A stretch of 64,000 bases of DNA from Phytomonospora endophytica (GTDB lineage Bacteria > Actinomycetota > Actinomycetes > Mycobacteriales > Micromonosporaceae). Shown here one piece after another: positions 1 to 8,180 of the stretch. The notes beneath the pieces are model-generated. The model was not told where the DNA came from and made no database searches. It saw only the letters and a program-made list of their open reading frames with translations. The DNA is taken from the NCBI RefSeq assembly GCF_014202425.1, contig NZ_JACHGT010000022.1, positions 62,001 to 126,000 of the forward strand, read 5' to 3'. Position 1 is the first letter of the stretch, and each line of letters opens with the position of its first letter. A program made the translations under genes and the position numbers.

Positions 1-598
1 CGGTGTAACCGACCGTCGACAGTTCCTCGCGGGCTCGCTGTCCGGCGGTCACGTACACGGCGGCGGCGATGCCCCCGATGAGGGCGAGGACGTCGCCGAG
101 GACGGCGGTCGGTGAGACGGTGAATCCCGCGCCGGTGGCCAGGGCGGCGCCGGCGACGGCCGCGCCGATGCCGATCCACGTGGCGCGCGGGAGGCGGTGC
201 CCGCGTACGACGGCGAATAGGGCCGTCCACAGGGGCGTCGTCGAGACCAGGGCGGTGGCGGTGGCGACGTCGGTGAGGACCGCCGAGGGGACCCACGTCG
301 CGAAGTGCACGGCGAGGGCGACGCCGGCGACGGTGCAGCGTCGCAGCCCCGCGCGGCTGAGTGCGCGGAGTTCGGCGCGGCGCCACACGAGCGCGATCGG
401 CACCAGCAGCACGACGGCGAGCGCGTTGCGCCAGAAGGCGACGGCAAGGGCCGGGACGTCGCCGTCGGCGTTGGCCAGGACCACGACGGGCGCCGAGGAG
501 GAGACCGCGAGGACGGCCACGGCCATGGCGATGCCTGGCGCGGCCCGGCGGAGCGGGGAGTCGGCGGTCACGATCGGCAAGTCTGCCAGCGACGCCAC
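1..598 (-). CDS. EamA/DMT-family transporter, partial (C-terminus beyond window start)
   Basis: The minus-strand frame opens at a GTG (596-598) preceded by GGAAGGG at good spacing and stays open to the window edge, about 199 codons. The visible protein has repeated hydrophobic helices (for example PGIAMAVAVLAVSSSAPVVV and LAVAFWRNALAVVLLVPIAL) and the FWRN segment typical of EamA domains of drug/metabolite exporters. About two thirds of such a protein is visible. The substrate cannot be told from sequence. It is divergent from the chitinase gene across 92 bp. Confidence 0.85.
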   Translation of the reverse strand, partial: MASLADLPIVTADSPLRRAAPGIAMAVAVLAVSSSAPVVVLANADGDVPALAVAFWRNALAVVLLVPIALVWRRAELRALSRAGLRRCTVAGVALAVHFATWVPSAVLTDVATATALVSTTPLWTALFAVVRGHRLPRATWIGIGAAVAGAALATGAGFTVSPTAVLGDVLALIGGIAAAVYVTAGQRAREELSTVGYT

Positions 599-690
599 TG
601 ATCGGATTCCCTTCCGTCCCCTTGTGCCGGCTCACGGGAGGGCCTACTTTACTGCTAACTCAATTAACAGCTTCCACCTCGGGACACACC
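599..690. promoter_or_regulatory. Divergent promoter region with an AT-rich core
   Basis: This 92-bp gap separates the divergent transporter and chitinase genes. It carries an AT-rich island (about 644-669) in otherwise GC-rich DNA, with two TAAC steps (TAACTCAATTAAC). On the minus strand TAAAGT (651-646) is a plausible -10 box for the transporter. No convincing -35 or exact palindrome was found, so a regulator-binding site is only suspected. Confidence 0.4.
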
Positions 691-2262
691 ATGAAGCTCC
701 GGCGAATCGCGCTCCTGCTCCTCCCCGTCCTGTTACTGGGCCTGCTCCCCGCCGCTCCGGCGCACGCGGCGGCGGCCGGCAAGGCGGTCTTCAGCAAGGA
801 CGACAGCTGGTCGTCCGGCTACACCGGCCGCTACACGATCACCAACACCGGCACCGCGAACATCAGCGGCTGGACGGTGGCGTTCACCCTCCCGTCGGGC
901 ACCACGGTCGGCTCGTACTGGGACGCGCTGATCACCGGCAACGGCTCCGGCAAGTACACCGCCGTCAACCGCGAGTACAACGGCACCATCGCCCCCGGCG
1001 CGACCGCCTCCTTCGGCTGGGTCGCCGCCGGTACCGGCGCGCCGACCGCCTGCACCCTCAACGGCGCCGCCTGCGGTGGCGCGCCGCCCGGCGACGACAC
1101 CACTCCCCCGTCGGTGCCCGCGGGCCTGACCGTCACGGCCCCGTCGGCGAGCACCCTCACCGTCTCCTGGTCGGCGTCGACCGACAACTCCGGGACCGTC
1201 GCCGGCTACGAGCTCTCCCGCGACAACGGCACGCCGGTCGCGGTGAGCGGCACCTCGACGGTCGTCACCGGCCTCTCGCCGAACACGACCTACGCCTTCA
1301 AGGTCCGCGCGAAGGACGCCGCCGGGAACACCTCCGCCTACGGCGCCTCCGTCAGCGGCCGCACCAACACCGACGATCCCGTCCCGCCGACCGGGAGCAT
1401 CCACGTCGCGCCCTACATCGACATCACCCGCGAGTCGCCGACCCTCACACAGGTCGCCACCGCCACCGGGCAGAAGTACTTCACGCTGGCCTTCATCCTC
1501 GGCTCGTCCGTGGGCTGCGACCCGCAGTGGGGCGGCACGATCCCGCTCAACGACGCGCGGATCATCGGCCAGATCAACCAGCTGCGCGCGATGGGCGGCG
1601 ACGTCGTCATCGCCTCCGGCGGCGCGCTCGGCCCCTACCTGGAGAACATCTGCGGCAGCGCCGACGCCCTCTACAACGCCTACGTCAAGGTCCTGACCGC
1701 GACCGGCAGCAACCACCTCGACGTCGACGTCGAGGCCTCCATCCCGCACAGCATGGTCAACACCGCGCTGAAGCGGCTGGTCGACACCCGTGGCACGACC
1801 GTCAGCTACACGATGCGCATCCAGGGCCAGGACTACGGCATGGACCCGTACTCGGTGCAGATCCTCCAGGACGCCGCCGCCAAGGGCCTGTCCCCCATCG
1901 TCAACCCGATGCTGATGAACTTCGGCTACACCGGCGACTGGGGCCAGGCCATGATCGGCGCGGCCAACGCCACGCTCGGCCAGATGCGCACGATCTGGCC
2001 CGGCAAGTCCGACGCGCAGATCAAGGCGCAGCTCGGCGTCACCCCGATGATCGGCCGCAACGACACGGGCATGACGACCACGCAGGCCCACGCCCGGGCC
2101 CTGCTGAGCTGGGCGCAGAGCAACCACATCGGCTTCATCGGCTTCTGGTCGATCGGCCGCGACAACGGAACCTGCCCCGGCGGCGGGGTCTCACCGTCGT
2201 GCAGTGGCATTTCGCAGTCCCTCTACGAATTCACCAACATCTTCAAGGGATTCGCGGGCTGA
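691..2262 (+). CDS. Secreted GH18 chitinase-like protein with CBM2 and Fn3 domains
   Basis: A 523-residue exported glycosidase, probably acting on chitin. An N-terminal signal peptide (MKLRRIALLLLPVLLLGLLP, likely cut after AHA at 26) is followed by a family 2 carbohydrate-binding module (about 29-128), a Thr/Pro linker, an Fn3 domain (about 140-226) and a GH18 barrel from about 236. The GH18 catalytic DxxDxDxE box reads NHLDVDVE (341-348): the last Asp, Asp and Glu are present but the first Asp is Asn. Further barrel signatures are MNFGYTGDW and the late FWSIGRD strand. The ATG at 691 is chosen because the signal peptide starts there; the frame is open further upstream, but without export features. 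Confidence 0.9.
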   Translation: MKLRRIALLLLPVLLLGLLPAAPAHAAAAGKAVFSKDDSWSSGYTGRYTITNTGTANISGWTVAFTLPSGTTVGSYWDALITGNGSGKYTAVNREYNGTIAPGATASFGWVAAGTGAPTACTLNGAACGGAPPGDDTTPPSVPAGLTVTAPSASTLTVSWSASTDNSGTVAGYELSRDNGTPVAVSGTSTVVTGLSPNTTYAFKVRAKDAAGNTSAYGASVSGRTNTDDPVPPTGSIHVAPYIDITRESPTLTQVATATGQKYFTLAFILGSSVGCDPQWGGTIPLNDARIIGQINQLRAMGGDVVIASGGALGPYLENICGSADALYNAYVKVLTATGSNHLDVDVEASIPHSMVNTALKRLVDTRGTTVSYTMRIQGQDYGMDPYSVQILQDAAAKGLSPIVNPMLMNFGYTGDWGQAMIGAANATLGQMRTIWPGKSDAQIKAQLGVTPMIGRNDTGMTTTQAHARALLSWAQSNHIGFIGFWSIGRDNGTCPGGGVSPSCSGISQSLYEFTNIFKGFAG

Positions 2263-2277
2263 CCGGCGAACATTTGG

Positions 2278-2307
2278 GGAACGGCGGCCGAAACGGGCCG
2301 CCGTTCC
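2278..2307 (+). terminator. Hairpin terminator after the chitinase gene
   Basis: A perfect 12-bp stem (GGAACGGCGGCC at 2278-2289 with GGCCGCCGTTCC at 2296-2307) around a 6-nt loop begins 16 nt after the chitinase stop. There is no long T-run, which is usual for actinobacterial terminators. Confidence 0.75.
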
Positions 2308-2453
2308 TGCCATGGGACGCCCGTCGCGTCAAGCCCGGGGAGTCAGTGATCGGACCCGGCCGCAGCGCTCACATACCGTACGGAAAGCAAAGTTCCGACA
2401 CGTCTCGGTAGCGGTCAGATCCCCGTCATACAACGGGTTGGTCACGAAACAGT

Positions 2454-2489
2454 CCCCGAATAGGCAATCGGGGCCATACCTCGTAGGGT
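2454..2489 (+). promoter_or_regulatory. gluA promoter with inverted repeat
   Basis: TAGGGT at 2484-2489 fits an actinobacterial -10 (TANNNT) and ends exactly 6 nt before the gluA ATG, so the transcript is probably leaderless; there is no Shine-Dalgarno sequence upstream of that ATG. Just upstream lies CCCCGA-N8-TCGGGG (2454-2459 and 2468-2473), where a -35 region would be, a candidate repressor site. No clear -35 hexamer was seen. Confidence 0.55.
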
Positions 2490-2495
2490 GCTCCC

Positions 2496-3254
2496 ATGGC
2501 AGCGCAGACCACGGCGGGAACGCCGCTCGTCCGGTTGTCCGGAGTCAATAAGCACTTCGGCGACAACCATGTCCTTAGGGACATCAACCTTGAGGTACAG
2601 GCCGGCGAGGTCATCGTCGTCATCGGCCCGTCCGGTTCAGGCAAGTCCACCCTGTGCCGCACGGTGAACCGCTTGGAGACGATCGGCACCGGCGAGATCA
2701 CCATCGACGGCAAGGTCCTCCCCGCCGAGGGCCGTGAACTGGCCCGGCTGCGTTCCGACGTCGGCATGGTGTTCCAGCACTTCAACCTGTTCGCGCACAT
2801 GACGGTGCTGGACAACATCACCCTCGGGCCGATGAAGGTCCGCAAGCTCACCAAGAAGGACGCCGAGGCCAAGGGCCGCGCCCTTCTCGACCGCGTGGGG
2901 CTCGCCGACAAGGCCGGCGCCCTGCCCGCGCAGCTGTCCGGCGGACAGCAGCAGCGTGTGGCGATCGCCCGCGCGCTGGCGATGGAGCCCAAGGTCATCA
3001 TGTTCGACGAACCGACCTCGGCCCTCGACCCCGAGATGATCAACGAGGTCCTCGACGTCATGATCGACCTCGCCCGCGAAGGCATGACCATGATCGTGGT
3101 GACCCACGAGATGGGATTCGCCCGCCGCGCCGCGAACCGCGTGATCTTCATGGCCGATGGTCAGATCGTCGAAATCGCGCCGCCGGAGGAGTTCTTCGGC
3201 AGCCCCAAGAGCGAACGCGCACGCGACTTCCTCTCCAAGGTGATGTCGCACTAG
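2496..3254 (+). CDS. gluA: Polar amino-acid (glutamate-type) ABC transporter ATP-binding protein
   Basis: A 252-residue cytoplasmic ATPase that powers import through GluC/GluD. Visible motifs are Walker A GPSGSGKST (44-52), Q-loop VFQHFNLF (92-99), signature LSGGQQQ (147-153), Walker B VIMFDEP (167-173), D-loop SALD and switch His in VVTHEMG. Length and order (ATPase, lipoprotein, two permeases) match the GluABCD system of Corynebacterium. Substrate assignment to glutamate rests on gene order and similarity; other polar amino acids are possible. Confidence 0.92.
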   Translation: MAAQTTAGTPLVRLSGVNKHFGDNHVLRDINLEVQAGEVIVVIGPSGSGKSTLCRTVNRLETIGTGEITIDGKVLPAEGRELARLRSDVGMVFQHFNLFAHMTVLDNITLGPMKVRKLTKKDAEAKGRALLDRVGLADKAGALPAQLSGGQQQRVAIARALAMEPKVIMFDEPTSALDPEMINEVLDVMIDLAREGMTMIVVTHEMGFARRAANRVIFMADGQIVEIAPPEEFFGSPKSERARDFLSKVMSH

Positions 3255-3308
3255 CCCGGTCCTGCCCAAGGACGCGGAAACCCTTTCTGGAAGGAAAGAA
3301 GAAACACC

Positions 3309-4229
3309 ATGCGAATGCATCGCAAACTGGCCCTGATCGGCCTCGCGGCCGTCGCCCTGGTCGCCACCGCCTGTCAAGGCAAGGCGAGCGAGGACCAGGA
3401 GGCCGCCGACCCGAATGTGAAGGCCATCACCTACACGATGCCGGCCGCCACCGAACTCCCCGCCGCTCTGCAGGCGATCAAGGACCGCGGCTACATCAAC
3501 TTCGGCTCGAAGTTCGACCAGCCGACCACCGGTCAGCGCAACCCGGCCACCGGCAAGATCGAGGGCTTCGACTCCGAGATGGGCCGCCTCCTGGCGCAGC
3601 GCATCTTCGGGCCGCAGTACACCGAGGGCGACAGCGGCAACCTGCGCTTCGTGGAGACCATCTCCAAGAACCGCGAGGAGTACCTGGCCAGCGGCAAGAT
3701 CGACGCTCTCGCGGCGACCTACACGATCAACGACGAGCGCAAGCTCAAGGTCGACTTCGCCGGCCCGTACTACATCACCGGCCAGGGCATCCTGACGCTC
3801 AAGGACAAGACCGACATCAACACCCTTGAGGACCTGTCGGGCAAGAAGGTCTGCGTGGCCGTCGGCTCCAACTCGCTGACGAACCTCGAAACGCTCAACC
3901 CGAAGGCGGACATCTCGGCTCCCCTCGCCGACTACTCCGCCTGCCGTGAGGCCGTCGAGAACGGCACTTACGACGCGCTGAGCACCGACGAGCCGATCCT
4001 GCGCGGCTTCCTGTCGGCCAGCCCGGACACGTTCCGCATCGCCGACACCACCTTCACCACCGAGCCCTACGGCATCGCCAGCAAGCACGGTGACAAGGAA
4101 GTCCGCGACTTCATCAACGACATGCTCGAAGAGGCCTACAGCAACGGCGACTGGGTCAAGGCCTTCGAGGGCACCCTCGGCAAGGCCGGCGCCAAGACCC
4201 CCACGCCTCCGCCGGTCGTTCGCTACTGA
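3309..4229 (+). CDS. gluB: Amino-acid ABC transporter substrate-binding lipoprotein
   Basis: A 306-residue extracellular solute-binding protein, family 3. The N-terminus is a lipoprotein signal peptide (LIGLAAVALVATAC) with a lipobox ending at Cys22. The mature part carries SBP_bac_3 features: YINFGSKFDQPTTG, EGFDSEMGRLLAQRIFG, the hinge region DFAGPYYITGQGIL and GKKVCVAVGSNS. It delivers the amino acid to GluC/GluD. An AAGGA-type ribosome site precedes the ATG. It lies 54 nt after gluA and is followed by a strong hairpin. Confidence 0.92.
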   Translation: MRMHRKLALIGLAAVALVATACQGKASEDQEAADPNVKAITYTMPAATELPAALQAIKDRGYINFGSKFDQPTTGQRNPATGKIEGFDSEMGRLLAQRIFGPQYTEGDSGNLRFVETISKNREEYLASGKIDALAATYTINDERKLKVDFAGPYYITGQGILTLKDKTDINTLEDLSGKKVCVAVGSNSLTNLETLNPKADISAPLADYSACREAVENGTYDALSTDEPILRGFLSASPDTFRIADTTFTTEPYGIASKHGDKEVRDFINDMLEEAYSNGDWVKAFEGTLGKAGAKTPTPPPVVRY

Positions 4230-4240
4230 GAATCACCGAT

Positions 4241-4269
4241 GGTGCCCGCCCTCTCTGAGGGCGGGCACC
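4241..4269 (+). terminator. Intra-operon hairpin between gluB and gluC
   Basis: A perfect 12-bp stem (GGTGCCCGCCCT at 4241-4252 with AGGGCGGGCACC at 4258-4269) and a 5-nt loop sit in the short gap after gluB. In binding-protein operons such hairpins usually give partial termination or protect the 3' end, so the binding protein is made in excess over the permeases. Confidence 0.75.
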
Positions 4270-4291
4270 ATTCGTCCCTGGAGGAGTGACC

Positions 4292-4939
4292 TTGCCTAAC
4301 CCCAAGCTGGTTCTCGAAATGTTCGCCAGCGGGTTCTGGAACACCCTGTGGCTGTCGCTGGCGTCGTTCGCCGTGGCCCTGGTGCTCGGTGCGATCCTGG
4401 CGATGATGCACGTCAGTCCGGCCCCACCGGCAAGGTGGGCGGCGCAGGCGTACACCGCCTTCTTCCGCAACACCCCATTGCTCGTGATCCTGATCCTGTT
4501 CGGTTTCGGACTGCCGAAGCTCGCCATCGACCTTGAGCCCTGGCAGTGGGCCCTCATCGGCCTGGGCATGTACACCTCGGCCTTCGTCGGTGAGACCCTG
4601 CGCTCCGGCATCAACTCGATCTCCCTCGGGCAGGCCGAGGCCGCGCGCTCCATCGGCCTCACCTTCGGGCAGTCGCTGCGGCACGTGATCCTGCCGCAGG
4701 CCGTCCGCACGGTGATCCCGCCGCTCGGCACTCTGTACACCGCGCTCGTGAAGAACACCGCGCTGACCCTGGTCATCGGTTTCCAGGAGCTCGCCGCGAA
4801 GACCGAGCGGATGATCAACCAGGACATGGCGCCCGTCTGGGTCGTCGTCGTCGGCATCATCGCCTGTTACCTGATCATCAACCTGCCCACGAGCTGGTTC
4901 ATCAGCCGGGCCGAGAAGCGCGCGGCGTTCGCGCGGTAG
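4292..4939 (+). CDS. gluC: Amino-acid ABC transporter permease
   Basis: An inner-membrane permease of about 215 residues, HisM/GlnP type. It has the TM-MSD conserved loop EAARSIGLTFGQSLRHVILPQAVRTVIPPL, the EAA motif that contacts the ATPase, here given in short as EAARSIGL...QAVR. The start is set by the ribosome site GGAGG at 4280-4284: the TTG at 4292 has 7-nt spacing, while the GTG at 4286 is only 1 nt away and is unlikely. It acts as a heterodimer with GluD. Confidence 0.9.
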   Translation: MPNPKLVLEMFASGFWNTLWLSLASFAVALVLGAILAMMHVSPAPPARWAAQAYTAFFRNTPLLVILILFGFGLPKLAIDLEPWQWALIGLGMYTSAFVGETLRSGINSISLGQAEAARSIGLTFGQSLRHVILPQAVRTVIPPLGTLYTALVKNTALTLVIGFQELAAKTERMINQDMAPVWVVVVGIIACYLIINLPTSWFISRAEKRAAFAR

Positions 4940-4953
4940 CGGGAAGAGATCTC

Positions 4954-5823
4954 ATGAGCAACCCCTCCAAGAGCAGCTCCGTCCTGTTCGACGCGCTCGG
5001 ACCGCGCGGACGCTCGCGCGTCCTGCTGTTCTCGGCGCTCAGCGCCGTCGTCGTACTGGGAATCCTGGCCTACGCGTACTTCCAGCTCAACTCGAAGCAT
5101 TTCTTCGACTCGTCCCGCTGGGTCGACGCGCTCGACGCGCTGGTCATCGAGAACACCTACATCCCCGGCCTCCTCAACACCCTCAAGGCCGCGGGACTGG
5201 CCAGCATCGGCGCGCTGGTGCTGGGCTCGTTCATCGGGTTCGGCCGGATCTCGCGCTTCAAGGCGATCCGCTTCCTCTCCGGCGTCTACGTGCAGTTCTT
5301 CCGGGCCATCCCGGTGCTGCTGCTGATCTGGATCCCTTACACGATCAGCAACCACACCGGGACCGCGATCGACGGCTTCTACTTCGTCGTCGTCGGCCTG
5401 TCCATCTACAACGGCGCGGTACTGGCCGAGATCCTGCGTTCCGGCATCAACGCGCTGCCCAGCGGGCAGGCGGCCGCCGGTCACGCGATCGGCCTGCGCC
5501 ACGGCCAGGTCCTGCGCCTGATCGTCTTCCCGCAGGCGTTCCGGAACATGCTCCCGGCGGTCCTCGCCCAGCTCGTGGTCCTGCTCAAGGACACCGCGCT
5601 CGGGTACATCGTCACCTACCCGGAGCTGCTCAAGATGAGCCAGCAGACGGCGTCGTACTACACGCAGTCCTTCCTCCAGGTGCTCGTGGTCGCGGCGATC
5701 GTGTACTTCGTGATCGCCTACGCGCTCTCGAAGCTGGTGTCGTTCATCGAGGTTCGCATGCGGCGCAAGGTCCCCAAGGCGGCGACCACCGCCGCGGTGG
5801 CCCCCGCCCCCGAACCGGTCTGA
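4954..5823 (+). CDS. gluD: Amino-acid ABC transporter permease
   Basis: A 289-residue second permease of the importer. A cytoplasmic N-terminus is followed by a first helix (VLLFSALSAVVVLGILAYAY), an extracytoplasmic stretch, and the permease core with the EAA-like loop (AAAGHAIGLRHGQVLRLIVF). It is longer at the N-terminus than GluC, as in the Corynebacterium system. It lies 14 nt downstream of gluC, so the two are cotranscribed. A Pro/Ala-rich tail ends the protein. Confidence 0.9.
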   Translation: MSNPSKSSSVLFDALGPRGRSRVLLFSALSAVVVLGILAYAYFQLNSKHFFDSSRWVDALDALVIENTYIPGLLNTLKAAGLASIGALVLGSFIGFGRISRFKAIRFLSGVYVQFFRAIPVLLLIWIPYTISNHTGTAIDGFYFVVVGLSIYNGAVLAEILRSGINALPSGQAAAGHAIGLRHGQVLRLIVFPQAFRNMLPAVLAQLVVLLKDTALGYIVTYPELLKMSQQTASYYTQSFLQVLVVAAIVYFVIAYALSKLVSFIEVRMRRKVPKAATTAAVAPAPEPV

Positions 5824-5840
5824 CCCGCACGACTTCACCG

Positions 5841-5869
5841 AGCCCGGTCGCGCATCGCGCGGCCGGGCT
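5841..5869 (+). terminator. Terminator after the glu operon
   Basis: A 13-bp stem with one G-U pair (AGCCCGGTCGCGC at 5841-5853 with GCGCGGCCGGGCT at 5857-5869) begins 17 nt after the gluD stop. It lies between convergent genes and could serve both strands. Confidence 0.75.
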
Positions 5870-5872
5870 TCG

Positions 5873-6346
5873 TCATGTCCGCAGCGCGAGCCTGGCGGCC
5901 ACGACGACGCCCAGCCAGACCGCACCGCCGATGAACACGTTGAGGGCGGCCGTGACCAGGCCCGTCGGGTGGTCGTCGCCGGCGAAAACCGGCAGCAGCG
6001 CGACAAGGACCAGCGCCAGGCCCATGATCCAGCGGAAGTACGCGAACGGGCGCGCGCTGCCCGTGACGAGCATGTACATCAGCAGGGCGGCGGCTCCCGC
6101 CCCGGCCACCACGACGAGCGCGTAGACCACCACCGACGGCTCGGTGACGCCGCTGTACACCGACACGCCGAGGATCGGCATCTCGAAGACCGAGCGGACC
6201 ACCACGAAACCGGCCACCGCGATCACCGCGGCGGCACTCGCCGTGACCCCGCAGCCGCCCCAGAAACGCCGGGCGCCGAAACCGCGCGCGTACGGGCTGG
6301 TGCCCGGCTCTCGATCGAGGCCGGGCTTGTGCCGGTAGACCGCCAC
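5873..6346 (-). CDS. Small four-helix membrane protein (DUF6069-like), paralogue 2
   Basis: A protein of 157 residues with four predicted membrane helices and a short soluble N-terminus (VAVYRHKPG). It starts with GTG at 6346, 5 nt past the stop of the preceding paralogue, suggesting coupled translation. It shares with that neighbour the pattern MPILGVSVYSGVTEPSVVVYAL and PFAYFRWIMGLAL. The layout resembles small actinobacterial membrane proteins grouped as DUF6069, but that family call is inference. No function is known. Confidence 0.7.
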   Translation of the reverse strand: MAVYRHKPGLDREPGTSPYARGFGARRFWGGCGVTASAAAVIAVAGFVVVRSVFEMPILGVSVYSGVTEPSVVVYALVVVAGAGAAALLMYMLVTGSARPFAYFRWIMGLALVLVALLPVFAGDDHPTGLVTAALNVFIGGAVWLGVVVAARLALRT

Positions 6347-6351
6347 CGCGC

Positions 6352-6870
6352 CTACATGCCGGGGCGCGGTGCGAACGGGTCGGCGGGATCGGCGGCCACG
6401 GGAACGCGCAGGCTGGCCTTCGCCGAGCCCCCGACCAGTACGCCGATCGCGATGCCGATCACCAGGTTGACCACGGCGGTCGCCGCGCCCGTGGCGAGCC
6501 GGTCGACACCCAGCAGCGGCACGAGCATCGCGATGATCGTGCCGAGCGCGACGATCCACCCGAAGAACAGGAACGGCCGGGGCGTGCCCAGCAGCAGCAG
6601 GTGCATGATCCCGGTGGCCAGCAGCGCGGCGAAGGCGGCGATCAGCGCGTAGGTGATCATGCTGGGCTGGACGACACCGCCGTCGACGTCGACACCGAGG
6701 ATCGGCAGCTTCAGCAGGCCCTTGACGATGAGGAAGCCCACGACGGCGAGGCCGGCGGCGATGACGGCCGCGGCGACGCCGCCGCTCCACAGGCGCCCGC
6801 CGTTGACCCGGGAGGAGACCGGTGTCTCCTCCGGATACGGATTGTCGGGTTGGTGCCGGTATGTGGTCAT
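6352..6870 (-). CDS. Small four-helix membrane protein (DUF6069-like), paralogue 1
   Basis: A protein of 172 residues with an N-terminal segment MTTYRHQPDNPYPEE and four membrane helices. The conserved block LPILGVDVDGGVVQPSMITY and PFLFFGWIVALG matches the downstream gene, so the two are tandem duplicates. The ATG at 6870 is chosen because it gives the same YRH N-terminus as the neighbour; the frame is open further upstream. It ends with a proline-rich tail. No function can be given. Confidence 0.7.
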   Translation of the reverse strand: MTTYRHQPDNPYPEETPVSSRVNGGRLWSGGVAAAVIAAGLAVVGFLIVKGLLKLPILGVDVDGGVVQPSMITYALIAAFAALLATGIMHLLLLGTPRPFLFFGWIVALGTIIAMLVPLLGVDRLATGAATAVVNLVIGIAIGVLVGGSAKASLRVPVAADPADPFAPRPGM

Positions 6871-6926
6871 GGGCACAGTGTGACCAATGGCGGCCGCGCG
6901 GGCGGGTGAACGCCCGAATCCGGGCG

Positions 6927-8180
6927 TCAAAGCGCCGGGCGCGGCGCTTTCGCCGGGTGGATCTCCATCGCGGGCGCGTTGGCCAGGAGCAGCCAGGCGG
7001 GCAGCACGGCCAGGCACAGCAGCGGGAGCAGGGTGACGTCGCCGACGACGACGGCCGCCATGAAGATGCTCAGCCAGCCCTGCCTGCTGATGGCCATGGT
7101 GAGGCCGAGGATGCCGCAGCCGACGGCGAGCGCGGCGGGGATCCGTGGGAAGGCGGCGGTGGCGAGCAGACCGAGGGCGACGCCGATGAAGACGACGGGG
7201 AAGATGCGGCCGCCGCGGAAGGCACTGCTCGCCGCGATGACGAGCGCGATGAGTTTGACGACGATGATGACGGCGAGCCCGCCGATGGTGTGGGCGCCGG
7301 GGTCGGCGGCGAGTTCCTTCATTTCTTCGAGGCCTTTGAACAGGGTGAGCTGTCCGCCCCACATGCCGAGGAGGCCGAGCACGGCACCGCCCACGCCGAG
7401 GATCAGGACCGGGTGGCGCATGGCGTGGAAGGCGCGGTGGGCGTGGGGAAAGGCGAGGGTCGCGAGTAGCCCGAGAGCCGCGGCGACCAACGTGACGGCG
7501 GGTCCGGTGAGCAGGTCGAGGGCGGACAGGCCGGGGTAGTCGGCGACGGTGATGGTGAACGAGGGCTCTTCGAGCAGTTGGAGGGTCAGCGAGCCGGCGC
7601 CGGCCGCGAGGAGGGGCGCGAACATGCGGTCCCACAGCGGGGTCTCCGGGTCGCCGGCGGCGGACTCGGTGAGGGTGAGCGCGGCGGCGACGGGCGTGCC
7701 GAACATGGCGCCGATGGTTCCGGCGGCGGCGATGCCGACCCAGGTCGCGGCTCCCGGTCCGGGCAGGAGGCGCAGGCCGAGGAAGACGGCGAGGGCGACG
7801 TTGACGGCGATGATCGGGTTCTCGGGGCCGAGGCTGACTCCTCCGGCGAGGCCGAGGACCAAGGTGATGAGCAGTCCGGGGATCGCCGAGACCGGTTGCG
7901 GCCCGGAGACCAGTGAGGTCGTGGCGGGATCCGGTCCGGCACCGCCGGGCCATTTCCACACGACCAGGCCGACGGCGAGGCCGGTGGCGGTGAGCACGGC
8001 GAACGTCCACCAGGTCCCGTCGGTGCCGACGGAGAACCGGCCGGGCAGCCAGTCCCACAGGAAGTGCTGGAGCTTCTCGGCGAGCACGCTCGCGGCGACG
8101 AGGATGAGAGCGCTCCCGGCGCCGATCAGCACGGCCAGGGGCGCCAGCCGCAGCAGTCCGCGCACGTCGGTTCTCTTCAT
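6927..8180 (-). CDS. CLC-family chloride channel/transporter
   Basis: A 417-residue polytopic membrane protein without CBS domains. CLC signatures are seen in variant form: GGVSLGPENPII corresponds to GSLGREGP and keeps the gating Glu, and FRGGRIFPVVF corresponds to the GGxFxP selectivity segment. Some residues (GPENP for GREGP) are unusual, so ion selectivity is uncertain. Its start overlaps the stop of the SulP gene by 4 nt (ATGA), so it is translationally coupled to it; both are probably made from one transcript. Confidence 0.85.
   Translation of the reverse strand: MKRTDVRGLLRLAPLAVLIGAGSALILVAASVLAEKLQHFLWDWLPGRFSVGTDGTWWTFAVLTATGLAVGLVVWKWPGGAGPDPATTSLVSGPQPVSAIPGLLITLVLGLAGGVSLGPENPIIAVNVALAVFLGLRLLPGPGAATWVGIAAAGTIGAMFGTPVAAALTLTESAAGDPETPLWDRMFAPLLAAGAGSLTLQLLEEPSFTITVADYPGLSALDLLTGPAVTLVAAALGLLATLAFPHAHRAFHAMRHPVLILGVGGAVLGLLGMWGGQLTLFKGLEEMKELAADPGAHTIGGLAVIIVVKLIALVIAASSAFRGGRIFPVVFIGVALGLLATAAFPRIPAALAVGCGILGLTMAISRQGWLSIFMAAVVVGDVTLLPLLCLAVLPAWLLLANAPAMEIHPAKAPRPAL

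Noticed and set aside
69-2411. Long open frame overlapping the transporter and chitinase
   Set aside because: Arg/His-rich shadow frame; the chitinase frame has a signal peptide and domains.
2420-2475. GlnR box upstream of gluA
   Set aside because: GTCAC and GAAAC occur but directly adjacent, not with the required 6-nt spacing or paired repeats.
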